The notes: generated by a model not told the origin, from the letters alone. A stretch of DNA of 64,000 nt from Isoetes taiwanensis (GCA_021234155.1 JAJEKV010000014.1:6711563-6775562); one strand, 5' to 3'; shown: positions 1-11,712, counted from the first letter of the stretch. Made by a program: numbers and translations.

Positions 1-106
1 AGATTTAAGCTTTAATAATGTTCTAAGCCTTAGACTTAGAATTAGAACCAAGACCCTTAAGCTAGATAGAGACAGCATCTTGATAGACACCAAAACTCCG
101 ATCGAC

Positions 107-352
107 ATGATGCGCACCAAACAGACCGCTCGACTTCCTCGACAAGGCGAAACAGCCAGAGGCCAAGGAGGCCGAAGGAAACAAGAAGAGGAGAGGGCAG
201 AACGAGAGTGGGAGGCCAAGGGTCAAGAAGCAGCAGAGCAGAAGCTGGTCCAACATTTTGAAGACTCAACAGCCTGCACAGTACACGCCAAGAGAGTAAC
301 ACTAACGAAGAAGGACATGCAGCTTGCCAGCTACATCAAAGATGAGCCTTAA
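107..352 (+). pseudogene. Histone H3-like ORF: H3 tail joined to H3 C-terminal helices
   Basis: The 81-residue ORF opens MMRTKQTAR, which is the canonical H3 amino terminus (M-ARTKQTAR) with Ala replaced by Met. Its last 40 residues follow the H3 alpha2-loop-alpha3 region: QEAAEQKLVQHFED, then HAKRVTLTKKDMQLA, against H3 QEACEAYLVGLFED and HAKRVTIMPKDIQLA. Between them lies a charged E/R/K-rich linker instead of the H3 alphaN, alpha1 and first half of alpha2, so a complete histone fold is not present. ATG codons at 107 and 110 are the natural starts. It lies at the window edge, so more gene parts may lie to the left. It could be a partly deleted pseudogene or a real short H3-tail protein. H3 kinship is clear; function is not. 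A second H3-like ORF lies at 14706-15032. Confidence 0.7.
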
Positions 353-494
353 TTTCGTAAATGATAAAATTTTGTCTAATACAAAGTGTTTTAGAGTAAA
401 GTATAAGTGTATGAAGTTACTTAATTAAGTCGAGTTAGTAAGTTTTAGCTTTTGTTTTAGTCAAAACAGACATCCTAGGCCAATTCGAGAGGAT

Positions 495-561
495 GTCTCA
501 CACGTCGCGCCAGGACAGAAAATGAAAAGTTCATTATCGGTCTGGGCGCAACGTGTGAGAC
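495..561. repeat. 67-bp hairpin module, copy 1
   Basis: Begins GTCTCACACGT and ends ACGTGTGAGAC, which are exact reverse complements. GC-rich arms (GCGCC and GGGCGC) extend the stem, and the centre carries a second small inverted repeat, ATGAA-AAG-TTCAT. The same module recurs at 708-774. Confidence 0.8.
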
Positions 562-707
562 CATGCTGTGAGACCATGCCCCAAAAGTGCCCAAAACTAC
601 TCCAAATCGACCAAATAAGTAGTCAATTCTGCCTAACTCGATGAATCTAGCAGAATTAGACCCCTATATCACCCAAATTGGACAAGTTTAACCCATTTAG
701 AGCCAAT

Positions 708-774
708 GTCTCACATGTCGCGCCAGGACAGAAAATGAAAAGTTCATTATTGGTCTGGGCGCAATGTGTGAGAC
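708..774. repeat. 67-bp hairpin module, copy 2
   Basis: Same length and sequence as 495-561 apart from a few substitutions. Two of these are C-to-T changes at CpG sites, one in each arm, which weaken the stem. They look like methyl-cytosine decay and not like compensating changes. The copies start 213 bp apart in the same orientation. Confidence 0.8.
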
Positions 775-3700
775 CTCCAAACTTTGAACCTCCATAACTT
801 GAGCTACAGAGCTCCAAATCGCCTGAAATTTGTTGCAATAGGACCGTTAGACAGCCTAGAATCCATTTATGACCTCAAATTAGGCTAGAAATGTCAAACC
901 CCAGCTCAAAATGACCAAAATTGCTCAAACCCTTGAATTGTTTTCCCAAACTGTGGTCTGTCTGTAAATAGAAGCATACCCCATTAGTACCTCGCAAGTA
1001 TTGCTCTCGGCTCAAAGCTGATGCCTTACTCCTAGATAGAAGTGCCCAAGAACACCCCTTTGTTATAGTCATCTAGACCTCAGCATAGCAACCCAAGTCC
1101 AACTCGGTACATCACCTCCTCTGCTCATGCCAAAGACATAAACCTTGACCTAATTGCATTGTCCTTCTAATAGAGTTTGACCGATACAGGCCGCCACATT
1201 GACACTCCCTATTGCCGGGATACCTAGAAAGGAGCTAGAGTCTAGAGCTGCCCAAGTCACTCCATGTGTAGAGATTGGACTCCCCCAAACCAACTTTGCT
1301 AGGACCTTAGAGTATGCCTCAAACATCATGGAGGTTTTGCAAAACAACCCTCATTTCATGCCATACCACACGTCCTAATGTCCATAGATTTGGAAATTAT
1401 AGATATGTCTCCAAAGAATGCCGCCGAGCCATCTTGCTTGCTTATAGAGCCCGAATGTTGTAGGAGAGCCCTTCAAGTAGAACCTTAGACTCTAGGATAT
1501 CACGAAAGCTTTGCTTCGGTACGGGGCGAGCCACGTAAGAGCTAGAGGCGCAACTTCTTGAAGACATCGAAGTCCCAGCTAATGTACGGACAGACAAGGA
1601 GAGGAGACCGAAAAGGCAGACCCAAGAGAGGGAAGCTCAACGACAAACACCTCAACTGACAAACGAGTAGAACAGGACACCACCGGCCTATCATCAATCT
1701 TCATCAAATGGGAAGAATATTGGTAACCAACGGCATCAAGAATTTTTCTAGATGTCAACCTCCCAGCTACCACGTCCACGAGCTCACATCAGAAAGAGGA
1801 TCTCGACGCCTTCACCAACTCAACGTACATGAGTTTCAAATGGAAGAATGCAAGGCAAAGAAAATACAAAAGTGCGAAGAAGGCGTTAGACATCGATGCC
1901 GCATTAGCATCACGAGCTAGGGCCAGAGGGCATAATCTTCCGTCGACGAGAGAAGTCATGGCGACACAGGAGCATATAGAAACCGAAGGGAAGACAACCA
2001 CGACCTTGCAGCCCAGCAGCTCAAGCGAATGTCATGCAACGTCAACAAAAGGAGCAACCAAGCTAGGCAACCACAAAGCACCTAAGGCTGACCAGGACGA
2101 GCTTCCAGCTCCCTTGCACCAGCAGGAGAACTTTCATCGGTTCCAAAAAAGTAGGAGACCATGAGGGAGAGGAGACGCATATCAGGGAACGTCTCTGACT
2201 TGAAGGCCTATATCAGCATTAGGGGCAAGATCAAGGAGGAGAATATTCTGCTCGAACAAGAATTCCGGACCCAGAAACACCTAGAAACCAAAGGAAGGAC
2301 GACCTTACTACGTCAGCCAAGAGGGCGAGACGCGAATGGATAGGACCCAAGGGATGGAGGAGGAGACGGCTTAGCCAGCAGGTACAAATCACGCAAAGGC
2401 GACTAGAAGGAGCCATGGTAGGTGCAATGGAGATGACCACACTTCCAAGGACAGGAGAGGCACCTCGGAATGAAGCAAAGTCCAAGCAACAGGAGTCGCA
2501 CTCAGAAATTCAATCTGCGGAGGAATGACAATGCCTGCCTACCGACCACGATCTCAGAGCTTTGAAGACATTCAAGAACGCCCGACTACAACAGCCAGGT
2601 GATCCTACTCAACCGATCAATGGCACCGCACATCGGCAACCTTGCAACGACACACTACATATAGGGACGTTGAGCGGTCACTGCATTCCTTATGACGGAC
2701 ATACACATTAAGGAGGAGCATCTTTTTCAAGGGATCACATCGACGAACACTCTTCGCAACTTGGCGTGACGAGCTCGGATCAGACATGAAGCTCAACAAT
2801 AGTAGCAGCATCTCAGGGAATTCCGGAGTCAACCAGAATGAAGAAGATGCAGCAAAACCGAAGGATCAAACGCGATAGGAGGAAGGGAACCCTAAAGGAG
2901 TATAAACATTTAAGTAGATCTTCGTAGTTGTTTTGAAAAAGTGGATGAATTAAAAATCCCAATGTAAATGCGTATATGTCTATTGTATATCTAGGGTGTC
3001 CACATATATAGTGGAGAAACATGAGTTAGAGTCATGTTTATGGATTTAGCGCTTAGATCAGGAAGCTCCTTCACTTCGACTACCAAAGGAGGAAGCAAGG
3101 AAGCACAACTATAGCCCAAGATCAAATGGAAGAGCAAGTACGAGGGAGAAACGACCAGAGCCCAAGCAAACCTTCGACTCCAAACACTTCGGGGACCGCT
3201 TGTCCATCCAATGGCAGAACAAGAGACAATACCGGTCATGTCAAGATCATCAGCACTGCACCAGGACATCGTCAGGGCGCAACACTACCTCTTGTGGCAG
3301 CGGCGACACTTGACGAACTTATGACACGAGTGGCCTCAACAATAGAAGGAGGAACGACCCGACATCAACGACCCAACTAAGAAGGCAACATCTCGACAAC
3401 CATAATTCCACCTTGTGGTAATATAGGGTGATGCGCTATGACACGTATATTAGATGGAGAGGCACTTACGAAAGGCACCGCGACGAGGAGATATGCTTTC
3501 AACAACTAGGGGATGGCTTCGTCAGGTACTCCTACCAGTAATTAGAAGAGAAGAAGCCGATTATATCTCCGACATGTGGCACGTCAAACGCCCAAGGTAG
3601 AAGCATTCGACACCTTAACGACAAGGATAGCAACTGAAGCACCCTCGACAAAAAGAGAATTCAAGATAATAGCCAGGCTATTCAACGACAAGAGTATATC

Positions 3701-5640
3701 TAAGGCAAGTACTTCAACTCAAGGGTCAAGCTGCCAGATATAGGGATCCATCACCCCGACAACATAGCCAGCAGGGAGGAGAGCCATGATGCTTTACTTG
3801 CCAGAGAGACCGACATGCATAGAGGGACAAAGGTCAGGAACTGAAAGCTGGAGAGGTGCTAGCAACTGACTTCTTCCACGAGCTCCCTAGAGGCAACATG
3901 AGGATCAAGACTGACGAGCACAATCAAAACCACCGGAAGCCTCAAGACAAGAAGACGGCATAGCAATGTATAACGTGACAACGTCCAAGCCATGTGATCG
4001 AGGGGATCAGACAACGAAGTTTGGAAGCTCGATGGAGAAGCAACTAGGCGAGGCGAACCGATGACTTGCATGTGGACTTGCATGCAACTTTCTGAACCCA
4101 AGGATCGACGATTCAAAGAACAACTGTAGAAGAGAACAACTCCCGAGGAGTATAGCCAAAGGAATCGCGCACAGCCTCAAGAGACGCCTCCAAATAGCTT
4201 CAAGTATCATGAAGGGGGGAGCAATTACCGCCCGAGAACAGGATCAGGAAGCAGACCAAAATGTCGAAGCATCAACGACCAGCACACCTTTAGTTAGAAT
4301 GTGATGCAAAGCGTGTTGTGCCATAGCCGACAAACATCGGAGGACCCAAGTATATCAACAAGTTACCCCGGAGTATGAGCTGACGCACAAATAGGAGGAT
4401 ATAGATCGTCAACACCATTGCACCGGGAGGAACACCGATGACATCGCCAGGGAGTAGGTGTGCAACTCGAAGGGAGGCACAAGGGGGACCTAATAGCTCT
4501 AGTAGTAATTGTAATTATGTAAGCTATATGTGTTGCATGTATAGTTCCCTTGTTATTCCTTCCCTCCCATAGCGTAACCGATCAAAGGAAGAGATGTCAG
4601 GCAATTTGCAGGGGTGAAGCAATCAACATCCTCAACACTCTTCTGGCAACACGATAACGACAAGAGGACTCGACGTATGAGACATCGATGGAGTCGAAGA
4701 AACAATATCGGATACAAAGTCGTCCTTTAGCTGCCAAGACAAAGAGTTCAAGATGAAAGATCTCTTTCAACGGCGCATGAAAGATTTCAAGTGATCAACT
4801 ACGCCATCAAAGCCACCAGCAATGAGAGGCTCCTAATGAACAACGTCAACCTCTACATCAAGGAGGAGCCACCGTCAAGGAGACTGAAGTATCGAGCGAC
4901 TCGGAAGAACGCTACCTTGCTACTTCAAGTAGGCAACAAGTGGATGAGCTTCTAGCAAGCTCGAGGATCTAAGGCCATGGGGCCTAGTAGGTTAATATAT
5001 AGACGGTAACATCCATATTGGGATTAGAAGGTATTTCTAGATATTATCGCTGAAAGGATTGCCCCAAGATTGGGCTAAGCGTCAAGGATTGGGAAGGAAA
5101 TGCATAGGAGTAACTAAAATTATACACGATTGTTAACAGACATCCAACATATTGAAACCACTTGGTGAGATTGATCTCCTCGCTAAGAAGGATTCATTGC
5201 TAGGATAATTGTTGACCATGTATAAATCTAGTACCTCCAAAGAATAATCCAACCGAAAGAAAAGAAGTAATCTAACAAGTCCGGCCAACTTGTTACGATG
5301 GCATCAATTTGATTGGTAGGAATATTCCAAGAGTTAAATAACTAAGAAAGGGGGAATCTCTAGAATATAAAAGAATAATACATGTAAGGTACATCTAAAA
5401 TAAGAATTATAGTAATCAGATAGTCTTTTGAGACAAAAGGAATTGTCACGATGACAAAACCTTGTGGTTTGGAATCGTTCTAACTGAGTAGGTAACCCGT
5501 AACTATATTGAAATAAATGATAACATAATATGTGCATCCATCTTAGATGGTTATATATGTTAGCTAAGGCTAGTAAATTAATGTGCTAAGTAAGAAGCAT
5601 ATAACCTCTTAAGGGGAGAGAATAGATATGACGTTGTGTA
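775..5640. other. Unassigned stretch, no recognisable gene
   Basis: Long stretch of purine-rich plus-strand sequence with many short open frames and no recognisable domain, LTR boundary or RNA gene. The composition (frequent GACGA, AAGGA, ACAAC) resembles decayed coding sequence, possibly an old retroelement interior, but I could not find a conserved protease, reverse transcriptase or integrase motif to support that. Confidence 0.5.
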
Positions 5641-7067
5641 CAACGTCATTGAAGGGGTGCAGGACCATTTTCTTTTCGAAGAAAGTGGGAGGGCTCAATC
5701 TTATGATTGAACGTACTTGCATCGAATTGACCGATCCGTCGAATAGAGTCACTCCGGCAATGGCCGAAGCGAATAGAGCGTAAGATAGATAGATAGATAG
5801 CTCAGGAGGCCTTCAACGTGCGAGACCGACATGATAGCTAACTACACCAACGAAGTGGAGCAAAACTATGGGAGCAATGCAACGACCAAGTCATCTCCAA
5901 ATTACTCGACGCCGGCTTAATGGGTGGATGCGTTCTAGCCTTAGGTAAGGGGTGCGATGTATTATAAGCTTTAATGTGTCTTATTGATAAGTTAAATATA
6001 GATCCTAATAACTGGATAGAAATTTTTTGTACGTATATGTATCATAGGGAAATAAGTTAAATAACAACGGTAATGTGAGGTAGCATGTTAATTAATCCTT
6101 CGCAAGGATGCAATTCCTTCCAAGGATAGCTATATGACCTCGGGGTCCTTATAAATATAAATAGAAAATAGAATTCGGATATACTTAAGTGCATCTTAGG
6201 GATATACTTCCAAGGGTTATGCGGGACCCAAGGAAGAGAATAAGAAGCACATCTAATTCTTGTGTATATGATAATTAAAACCTTGTATATGTAACAATAG
6301 GTCTAAGTCAGGGTTATTGTTTAAATAATCGCGATCTAAAAGTCGTTAAATATTGCAAAGCTTAGAGTAAATATAATTGTACCATCGGAAGTAATGTATC
6401 CGATACTATGATAATGTTAATTCATAAATATTACCTTAGGGTAATTATGTTAATCACATGCATTAAAGGAGCCAGCAAAAATCGGCTCAGGCATGTCGAT
6501 TTGTGTTTAGATTAGTTTCATGTGTAGTTAAGATTAATCTACGCATGCAACCTATGCTTGGTATGGGTTGCATGCGTTGTTACCGATGATGAGACCACTA
6601 CGGTGATCTCTAGGGCGTGGTGTAATGTCAATGTAGGCATGACCGCGTTTCCGCTTGGATGAGTGGAAGGTAGATTAGAAAGTCTACTTCTGTTCCACGG
6701 AAGTAGACGACCTCGAGAGAAAGGAGGTCATTCAGGAATGCATTGATAGGAAAAGCACCTCTAGCCCCATATATGCTTTGATAGGAGGAATCTGTCCTTC
6801 ACGCCCCATATACGGGAAGGACCCTATCCTCCACGCTGGGCAACTAGGGTGTAGGCATGAGCGGCATATAGGCATTATAGGGCGCTGTCTCCACGGCCAC
6901 GATGGAAGAAGCATCTCTTCCTACGCCAGGAGATTAGCCATGCATTCATGTAGATAGGTGGGGTGGTCACCATATAACCAAAATTTTATTAATAATTAAA
7001 ATGGTACCAATGTAGTGTCGACCTGCAGGCCAATAGAGCGCTCCGGAGGGCAAGGAGGTCGAGCTAC
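5641..7067. other. AT-rich non-coding stretch with a short ATAG microsatellite
   Basis: No credible gene. A short ATAG repeat sits at 5784-5800. From about 6300 the sequence shares motifs with the tandem repeat at 7068-7610, notably the palindrome-like ATTACCTTAGGGTAAT at 6430-6445. Confidence 0.5.
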
Positions 7068-7610
7068 GAAGACTTGCAACATAAATTTTTGTTATAATGT
7101 GTTGCAAGGAATGAAGAGTACCTTAGAAGTGTAAATTTTGTATGAAATTGATAAACTTTGATAAACTTAAATGTTGTATTAAGTAAGGTTAATAATTACC
7201 TTGCGTGGATTAAGTTAGGAAGTGATAAGTTAATTGGATAATGAAATAGTACAGTAATATCTTAAACATTACCTTAGAGTAATTCTAATAATTAAGATAG
7301 TAAGTATGTAATTATAGATATTGTAAAATTAATGCGAGGATTTTAAAGGTCGCGAAGACTTGCAACACAAATTTGGTTGGAATGTGTTGCAAGGAATGAA
7401 GAGTACCTTAAATAATAATGGTATATGAAAGTGTTAAATTGTGATAAACTAAATGTTATGATAACGGGAACTAATAAGTACCTTGTTTTAATAGAAGTTA
7501 CGAATTGACAAGTTATTGGATAATGTAATGGCGTAATAATGATTTAAAAGTATTACCTTAAGGTAATCGTAATAAATGTGTAAGTATTATAGTAGTATAT
7601 CGTATGCATC
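7068..7610 (+). repeat. Diverged tandem repeat, 286-bp period, two copies
   Basis: Copy 1 starts at 7068 and copy 2 at 7354, both with GAAGACTTGCAAC, followed by TGTTGCAAGGAATGAAGAGT in each. Later landmarks (ACCTTG, GATAATG, the ATTACC...GGTAAT palindrome) recur in the same order with indels. Not protein coding. Confidence 0.75.
7552..7567. repeat. 16-bp perfect palindrome; relatives at 6430-6445 and 7268-7283
   Basis: ATTACCTTAAGGTAAT is a perfect palindrome. Near copies occur at 6430 (ATTACCTTAGGGTAAT) and 7268 (ATTACCTTAGAGTAAT). Two of the three lie at corresponding places in the 286-bp repeat units. Confidence 0.7.
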
Positions 7611-7690
7611 AGGTTGATTGCAGGTTAGGAAGATTCCAAGGTGGGGAGACCCACGATGCTGCGGACAGCATCATTTCAAGGTGGGGAGAA

Positions 7691-9204
7691 TGTGACGTTC
7701 CAGCACAGTATACGGTCCCAGGACGTATACTGTACTGCCTCGTCACGCGTACACGCCACCCCGACTGACGTGTACGCCGACGTGCATTTCTTATTAATGT
7801 GCACATGCACATTTATTAAGGTGCACACATTTCCATGTGGGCACATTTGGCCACCTAGCTATTAAAGGCAAGTGGGCCCATTCCCAATTATCCCACATGC
7901 ATAAAGGGGATAATTGGAAACCCTAGCCTAACCCCTTGCCTATTTAAGTAGGAGAACCCTAACTTGCCCATTTTCGTTCCTAGGGTTTTAAAGCTCTGTT
8001 TTGGCTGCCCCAGGAGTCAAAACCGCCTCCCAGACTCTGTCTGAGCGAATTGCCCCATTAGTTTCCCTTGATTCGAGCAGTTCAGCGGGATGGTCGGCCT
8101 CAGGTCAGGAGGAGCATCAGGTATTTAGTTAATTTAATAGCCTAAACCATCTTCTAGATATAGAATCAGTAGGTTTAGCCTATTAAATTGCCCATAGCAG
8201 CTCTCTAGATCTCTAGATACCAGACTCTAACTAAAGAACCTAACTCTATGATATAGATTAGATATAGTTCTTTAGTTCTTCTGTGATGTATGTGGATGAT
8301 GTATCTCTATGAACTCCTTGTATTGGGAAGGGGGGTAGAGACCTAAAGCTTGGTAGTAGATGCTCCTAGATTAGCCTCTCTAGCACACTATAGATTCGGC
8401 CTGTGTACAAAAGAACCACACCAGGTTGTGGGTGAAGGGGCCAGACTGGCTGAGAAGGAGGTTCATGTTCTGACTCCTGAACGATCCCTCTGGTGTGTAA
8501 GGCCTACCAGGGATCATTGTGACTAGGTCTACTGGCTCACCACTGAGTGCGGGTGAGGCATGGACTTGACACCCGTGAAGTGGTGTACACTTTCTAGTGG
8601 GTTCAGTCGAATACGGGCAGTGGCCCTCTAGTCACCTTGAGTCGGCATGTAGATCTCTGGAGGGAGTGATCCCTTCCTGCCCCATCGGAACTGGGAGGAT
8701 GAGACCCAGGAATAGCCCCTTTGGCTATGCATCCGGCGGGCTACAGTCAGGTCCCGACACTTTTCAGCCTACTCTGCAAAGTGTGCACAGGAGGGGCGGA
8801 TGGAGTGGACAACCCTAAGCCATGTTCTTATGCCAGCCAAATCCATTGCCATGAATTCTGTCTGCAATGAACTCTGGAGACCCAAGCCGTCAGTCATCCC
8901 CTTCGAGTTTGAGCCTTGGGTAGGATCCTTATGTATGATGCTGATCATTGTCTATGCAGATGTTGATGCACCACCCTTCGAGGTGGATATGTGATTATGT
9001 TGTATACTGACATGTATGTTTACGCTTCCGCAGCTAGGTAGGCCCTGAGGGAGACGGGGTAAAATGACCCCTTCACTCTTCCCACTGGGACTCGTTACGG
9101 GTGCAGTGATTGTGGAGGGCCCTGTATCAGTATGGAGCTGGTATGGGGGATGAACTCCTGTTTGTATACGGTGGGTGCACCGTATACGAGTAGGGGACGT
9201 CACA
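7691..9204 (+). mobile_element. Solo-LTR-like element with nested inverted-repeat termini
   Basis: The element runs TGTGACGT...ACGTCACA, so it has the TG...CA ends typical of plant Ty3/gypsy LTRs. The termini are unusually long inverted repeats. The left end reads AATGTGACGT, a gap, then GTATACGGT, and the right end is its reverse complement. Each end also contains its own small hairpin: 7705-7714 with 7724-7733, and 9164-9173 with 9178-9187. A TATTTAAG box lies at 7941. No internal gag-pol, primer-binding site or polypurine tract follows the right end. The five-base flanks (GAGAA and TTATT) are not a duplication, so solo LTR is the favoured but unproven reading. A large inverted-repeat DNA element is the alternative. 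Confidence 0.55.
7941..7948 (+). promoter_or_regulatory. TATA-like box inside the solo LTR
   Basis: TATTTAAG lies 250 bp into the element, just after a region rich in CCCTA and CCCATT, which is a plausible place for an LTR promoter. No transcript boundary can be seen. Confidence 0.4.
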
Positions 9205-9233
9205 TTATTGTTGTCTTTGGCGTTTATATTTGT

Positions 9234-9257
9234 TTCGCACCGTGGCCACGGTGCGAC
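9234..9257. repeat. 24-bp palindrome, single copy (cluster 1)
   Basis: Matches the consensus half TTCGCACCGTGG followed by its reverse complement at 23 of 24 positions. It sits 115 bp upstream of the ATG at 9372 and 30 bp downstream of the LTR-like element. A weak relative 58 bp further on (9292) is not convincing. Confidence 0.85.
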
Positions 9258-9371
9258 ATATTTCTCATCAGGACACTTAAGACATTTTAGTTTCGCGTCA
9301 TCAGCTCGCAGGCGCTTACTTTTAGGCGATCAGGTTTTTTATTGCACTAAAGGAGGAGCTACAATTCTGCA

Positions 9372-10903
9372 ATGTCAAACGGCAGGTCAGAGAAAGCTTG
9401 GGAACAGTTCCAGGCATGGTATGACCAGATCGTCAGGAAGGAAGCAGAGTATCGGCTGTCACACCCAGATGAGTTCGCTCAACAGCCTGAAAACCCGGTA
9501 GACGCCACTGTAGTCTACAATAACTTCTGCCTAACGGTAGATATAATCTCTGAGGCTAACAAACACATTGACGTGTATGGTCAGTACATTCAGAGTTTCA
9601 TGGCCGTGGCAGAAACTGAAGCGCGTCCTTCTCCCTCGACTGGGAAGATTGTATTGAGTCTAAAGTCCTTTCTGAAGCTTTTTTCCAAAGGTGACCAAGA
9701 TAAGGTTGAAGGTCGCTTCAAGAGACCACCAACCGACTTATGTGAGAAGGATGGGAAGGATAATTTATATCCGATTGACATCATGTTTGCTACTTACATG
9801 ATATATACACGGTTCCACCAACAGATAGGGAAGAACCACGTGAAGGCTATTGCAGAACCTGATCACCACCAGAGGAGGTATTTGATGCAAAGAAAGAGCA
9901 GGAACTGGTGGAAAAGCTCGACGAGGACGAGGATGAAGACGCAGACGAGCATGAAGAGAATCTTGATAGATGGGGTGTCACGGAAGCCTTGCCAGTTAAC
10001 ATAGGAGGGAAGGACTATCTTCTTCTCCACGATATATCTTCCATTACTGGTTTGAGGGAAGATGAGGTCCTTGGACAAATCTATGCTTTCGCGTTGTTGG
10101 TCTAGATGACTTCATTGACTTCGAGCCGGAAGTGCCTAGGGACCTGCACGATCTCTTAACCTATGATGGAACTTCAATAGCTCCTGAGAATGCTTTTGAT
10201 AAAGTTCTGGAGATGGCAGAAATGGGCTTGAAGGAAGTCTCAGAAGTAAAGTTCGAGGCGAGTACATCAGAAGCTAAAAAAGATAGTGGAAAACAAGTAT
10301 CAAAGAGCAAATCAAGCTCTTCAAGGTCGTCCATCAACATTTCTACCAAAGGGGTTATTGCATCTGATGAAGTGGAGGTAAGCTACCATAAGTTTGCTTA
10401 TTTCGTTAAGTGCCTAAGAACGATTTTTTATTGCGCAGGAGATTTTTGTGGACGATTTTTGCGCCAGACATGACAGAGTTACCCTTGGTAGAGATGCAAG
10501 TATCGCCCACTATATGGGCTACCTTTATAAGGGAGAGATCGTTGTGTTCCATTCTAAGTACAGCCCATATGGACCAGAAGAGGTCTTGAAACTCAAGGCC
10601 CTCTCGTTGATTGGTAATCACATCCCATTATCTGCCAATTCTGATCGAGTAGTGGGTACATTAGGGAGAGATATCGCCACGCATATTTTTGGTGGCTTTA
10701 GTATGTATTCTATGGCTGCCAAGAGAGCTGCATTGGCCTTGTCCGGCATGGATAAGGCTACAATTCGACCGACTTGGGAAGAGAGGGAGCCCCTGTTCCT
10801 CGCCTTTACGCATTACTGTTGGATCTTTGGTCTGCAGGAGTCCGAATTGGAAGAAGTCGAAGTGTCCGATGAATTACATGTTTCTAAGAAAATGAAGTTG
10901 TAA
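9372..10903 (+). CDS. Unrecognised two-exon gene with two frameshifts
   Basis: Reading starts at ATG 9372 (MSNGRSEKAWEQF). A 61-bp intron is clear: exon 1 ends at 10377 before GTAAGC, the intron ends ...TTGCGCAG at 10438, and exon 2 (10439-10903) continues in phase 0 to a TAA after VSKKMKL. Two lesions break exon 1. The frame changes near 9865 (before EEVFDAKKEQELVEKL) and again near 10090 (before VGLDDFIDFEPEVPRDL), and convincing protein continues on each side. Features are an acidic run (KLDEDEDEDADEHEEN), a Ser/Lys-rich segment just before the intron, and a well-composed globular exon 2 (VTLGRDASIAHYMGYLY). I do not recognise a family. The palindrome array 100 bp after the stop ties it to the neighbouring genes. 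The frameshifts could be real decay or assembly errors. Confidence 0.6.
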
Positions 10904-11003
10904 CCATTGTCAATTAATGCAAAGACTTGTTTGAAATCTATATTCTTGTTATATCGAACATAAATTTCAGTTTCATTTTAATTTGTTTTACGCTTCTATT
11001 TTA

Positions 11004-11202
11004 CTTGCACCGTGGCCACGGTGCGAAGAGCGTGTTGTCTGTGCTTACAACTAACCAATATTCGCACCGTGGCCACGGTGCGAAAATGACTATTCCACAT
11101 TCTGTGGGAAGGTCTATTTCGCACCGTCGCCACGGTGCGAAAATAGCAGTTCCAACGTTTTTGGAGTGTGCAATTTCGCACCGTGACTACACACACTGCG
11201 AA
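11004..11202. repeat. Palindrome array, four units, 57-bp period (cluster 2)
   Basis: Palindromes start at 11004, 11061, 11118 and 11175, exactly 57 bp apart, leaving 33-bp spacers. Matches to the 24-bp consensus are 22, 24 and 23 of 24; the fourth is degenerate and lengthened to 28 bp. The three spacers are mostly unalike. The array sits between the 3' ends of the plus-strand gene ending at 10903 and the minus-strand gene ending at 11403. Confidence 0.9.
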
Positions 11203-11402
11203 GAGAATGCATATCTGAATTTAGAATCTACATGTAAGGAAAATGGCCAAGAGCTTTCCAAATTGAAAATGTGCGGTAAATAGATGGATCATATGTATCT
11301 ATCTCTTATGGTCACATACTTATAACTAGCGAATGTCTGAAATATTCTAGTAACAGAATTTAGAACTCATATAAGAGGCATAGCATACATAAATGCAGAA
11401 GA

Positions 11403-11672
11403 TTATTCGCAATCGGGATCATCATGAGCAGGTAGTTGAGTGATGCGATTAATCTCATAGACGTGACGCTCTGGAACCTGATGAAGGTGGATAACAACAC
11501 GATAAACCCCGTTGGAAGGATGATTTCTACCCTCTGCTACTCCTTCCAGCCAGGGATCAAGGGGGATACCCCTCTGAGAACATCTATAAAGATCATTATA
11601 TTTCATAGTGCAAGTAATGGAGTCTATAGGCAAGGTAGACCCCCTGTAATAAGAATAACCAGGCCGAGACAT
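11403..11672 (-). CDS. Unrecognised 89-residue protein, paralog 1 of a tandem pair
   Basis: ATG at 11672 (MSRPGYSYYRG) is the first start after a TATA box. The protein shares a frame of residues with the next ORF upstream (11848-12096): DSITC-x-M, a Cys, R-x-IP, a Trp, then VVIHL, Y-x-I-x-x-IT and an acidic carboxy terminus. Conservation of a short protein between diverged copies argues that both are real genes. No signal peptide or membrane segment is evident, and I do not recognise the family. It converges on the palindrome array at 11004-11202. Confidence 0.6.
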   Translation of the reverse strand: MSRPGYSYYRGSTLPIDSITCTMKYNDLYRCSQRGIPLDPWLEGVAEGRNHPSNGVYRVVIHLHQVPERHVYEINRITQLPAHDDPDCE

Positions 11673-11712
11673 AGCAAATGGATGCCTTCTCCATTGAATG
11701 AATGGAGCTGTA

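Noticed and set aside
495-774. Compensatory base changes in the 67-bp hairpins
   Set aside because: The changes in the two arms are independent C-to-T changes at CpG and reduce pairing, so they are decay and not covariation.
1708-2343. Possible gag or pol coding region
   Set aside because: Several overlapping short frames but no zinc knuckle, protease, reverse transcriptase or integrase motif.
7018-7031. GTCGACCTGCAGGC, identical to part of a common cloning-vector polylinker
   Set aside because: Only 14 bases match and the flanks on both sides differ from vector, so chance identity is more likely than contamination.
9205-9230. Primer-binding site after the LTR-like element
   Set aside because: The sequence after the right end does not resemble the 3' end of a tRNA complement (no TGGTATCAGAG-type string).
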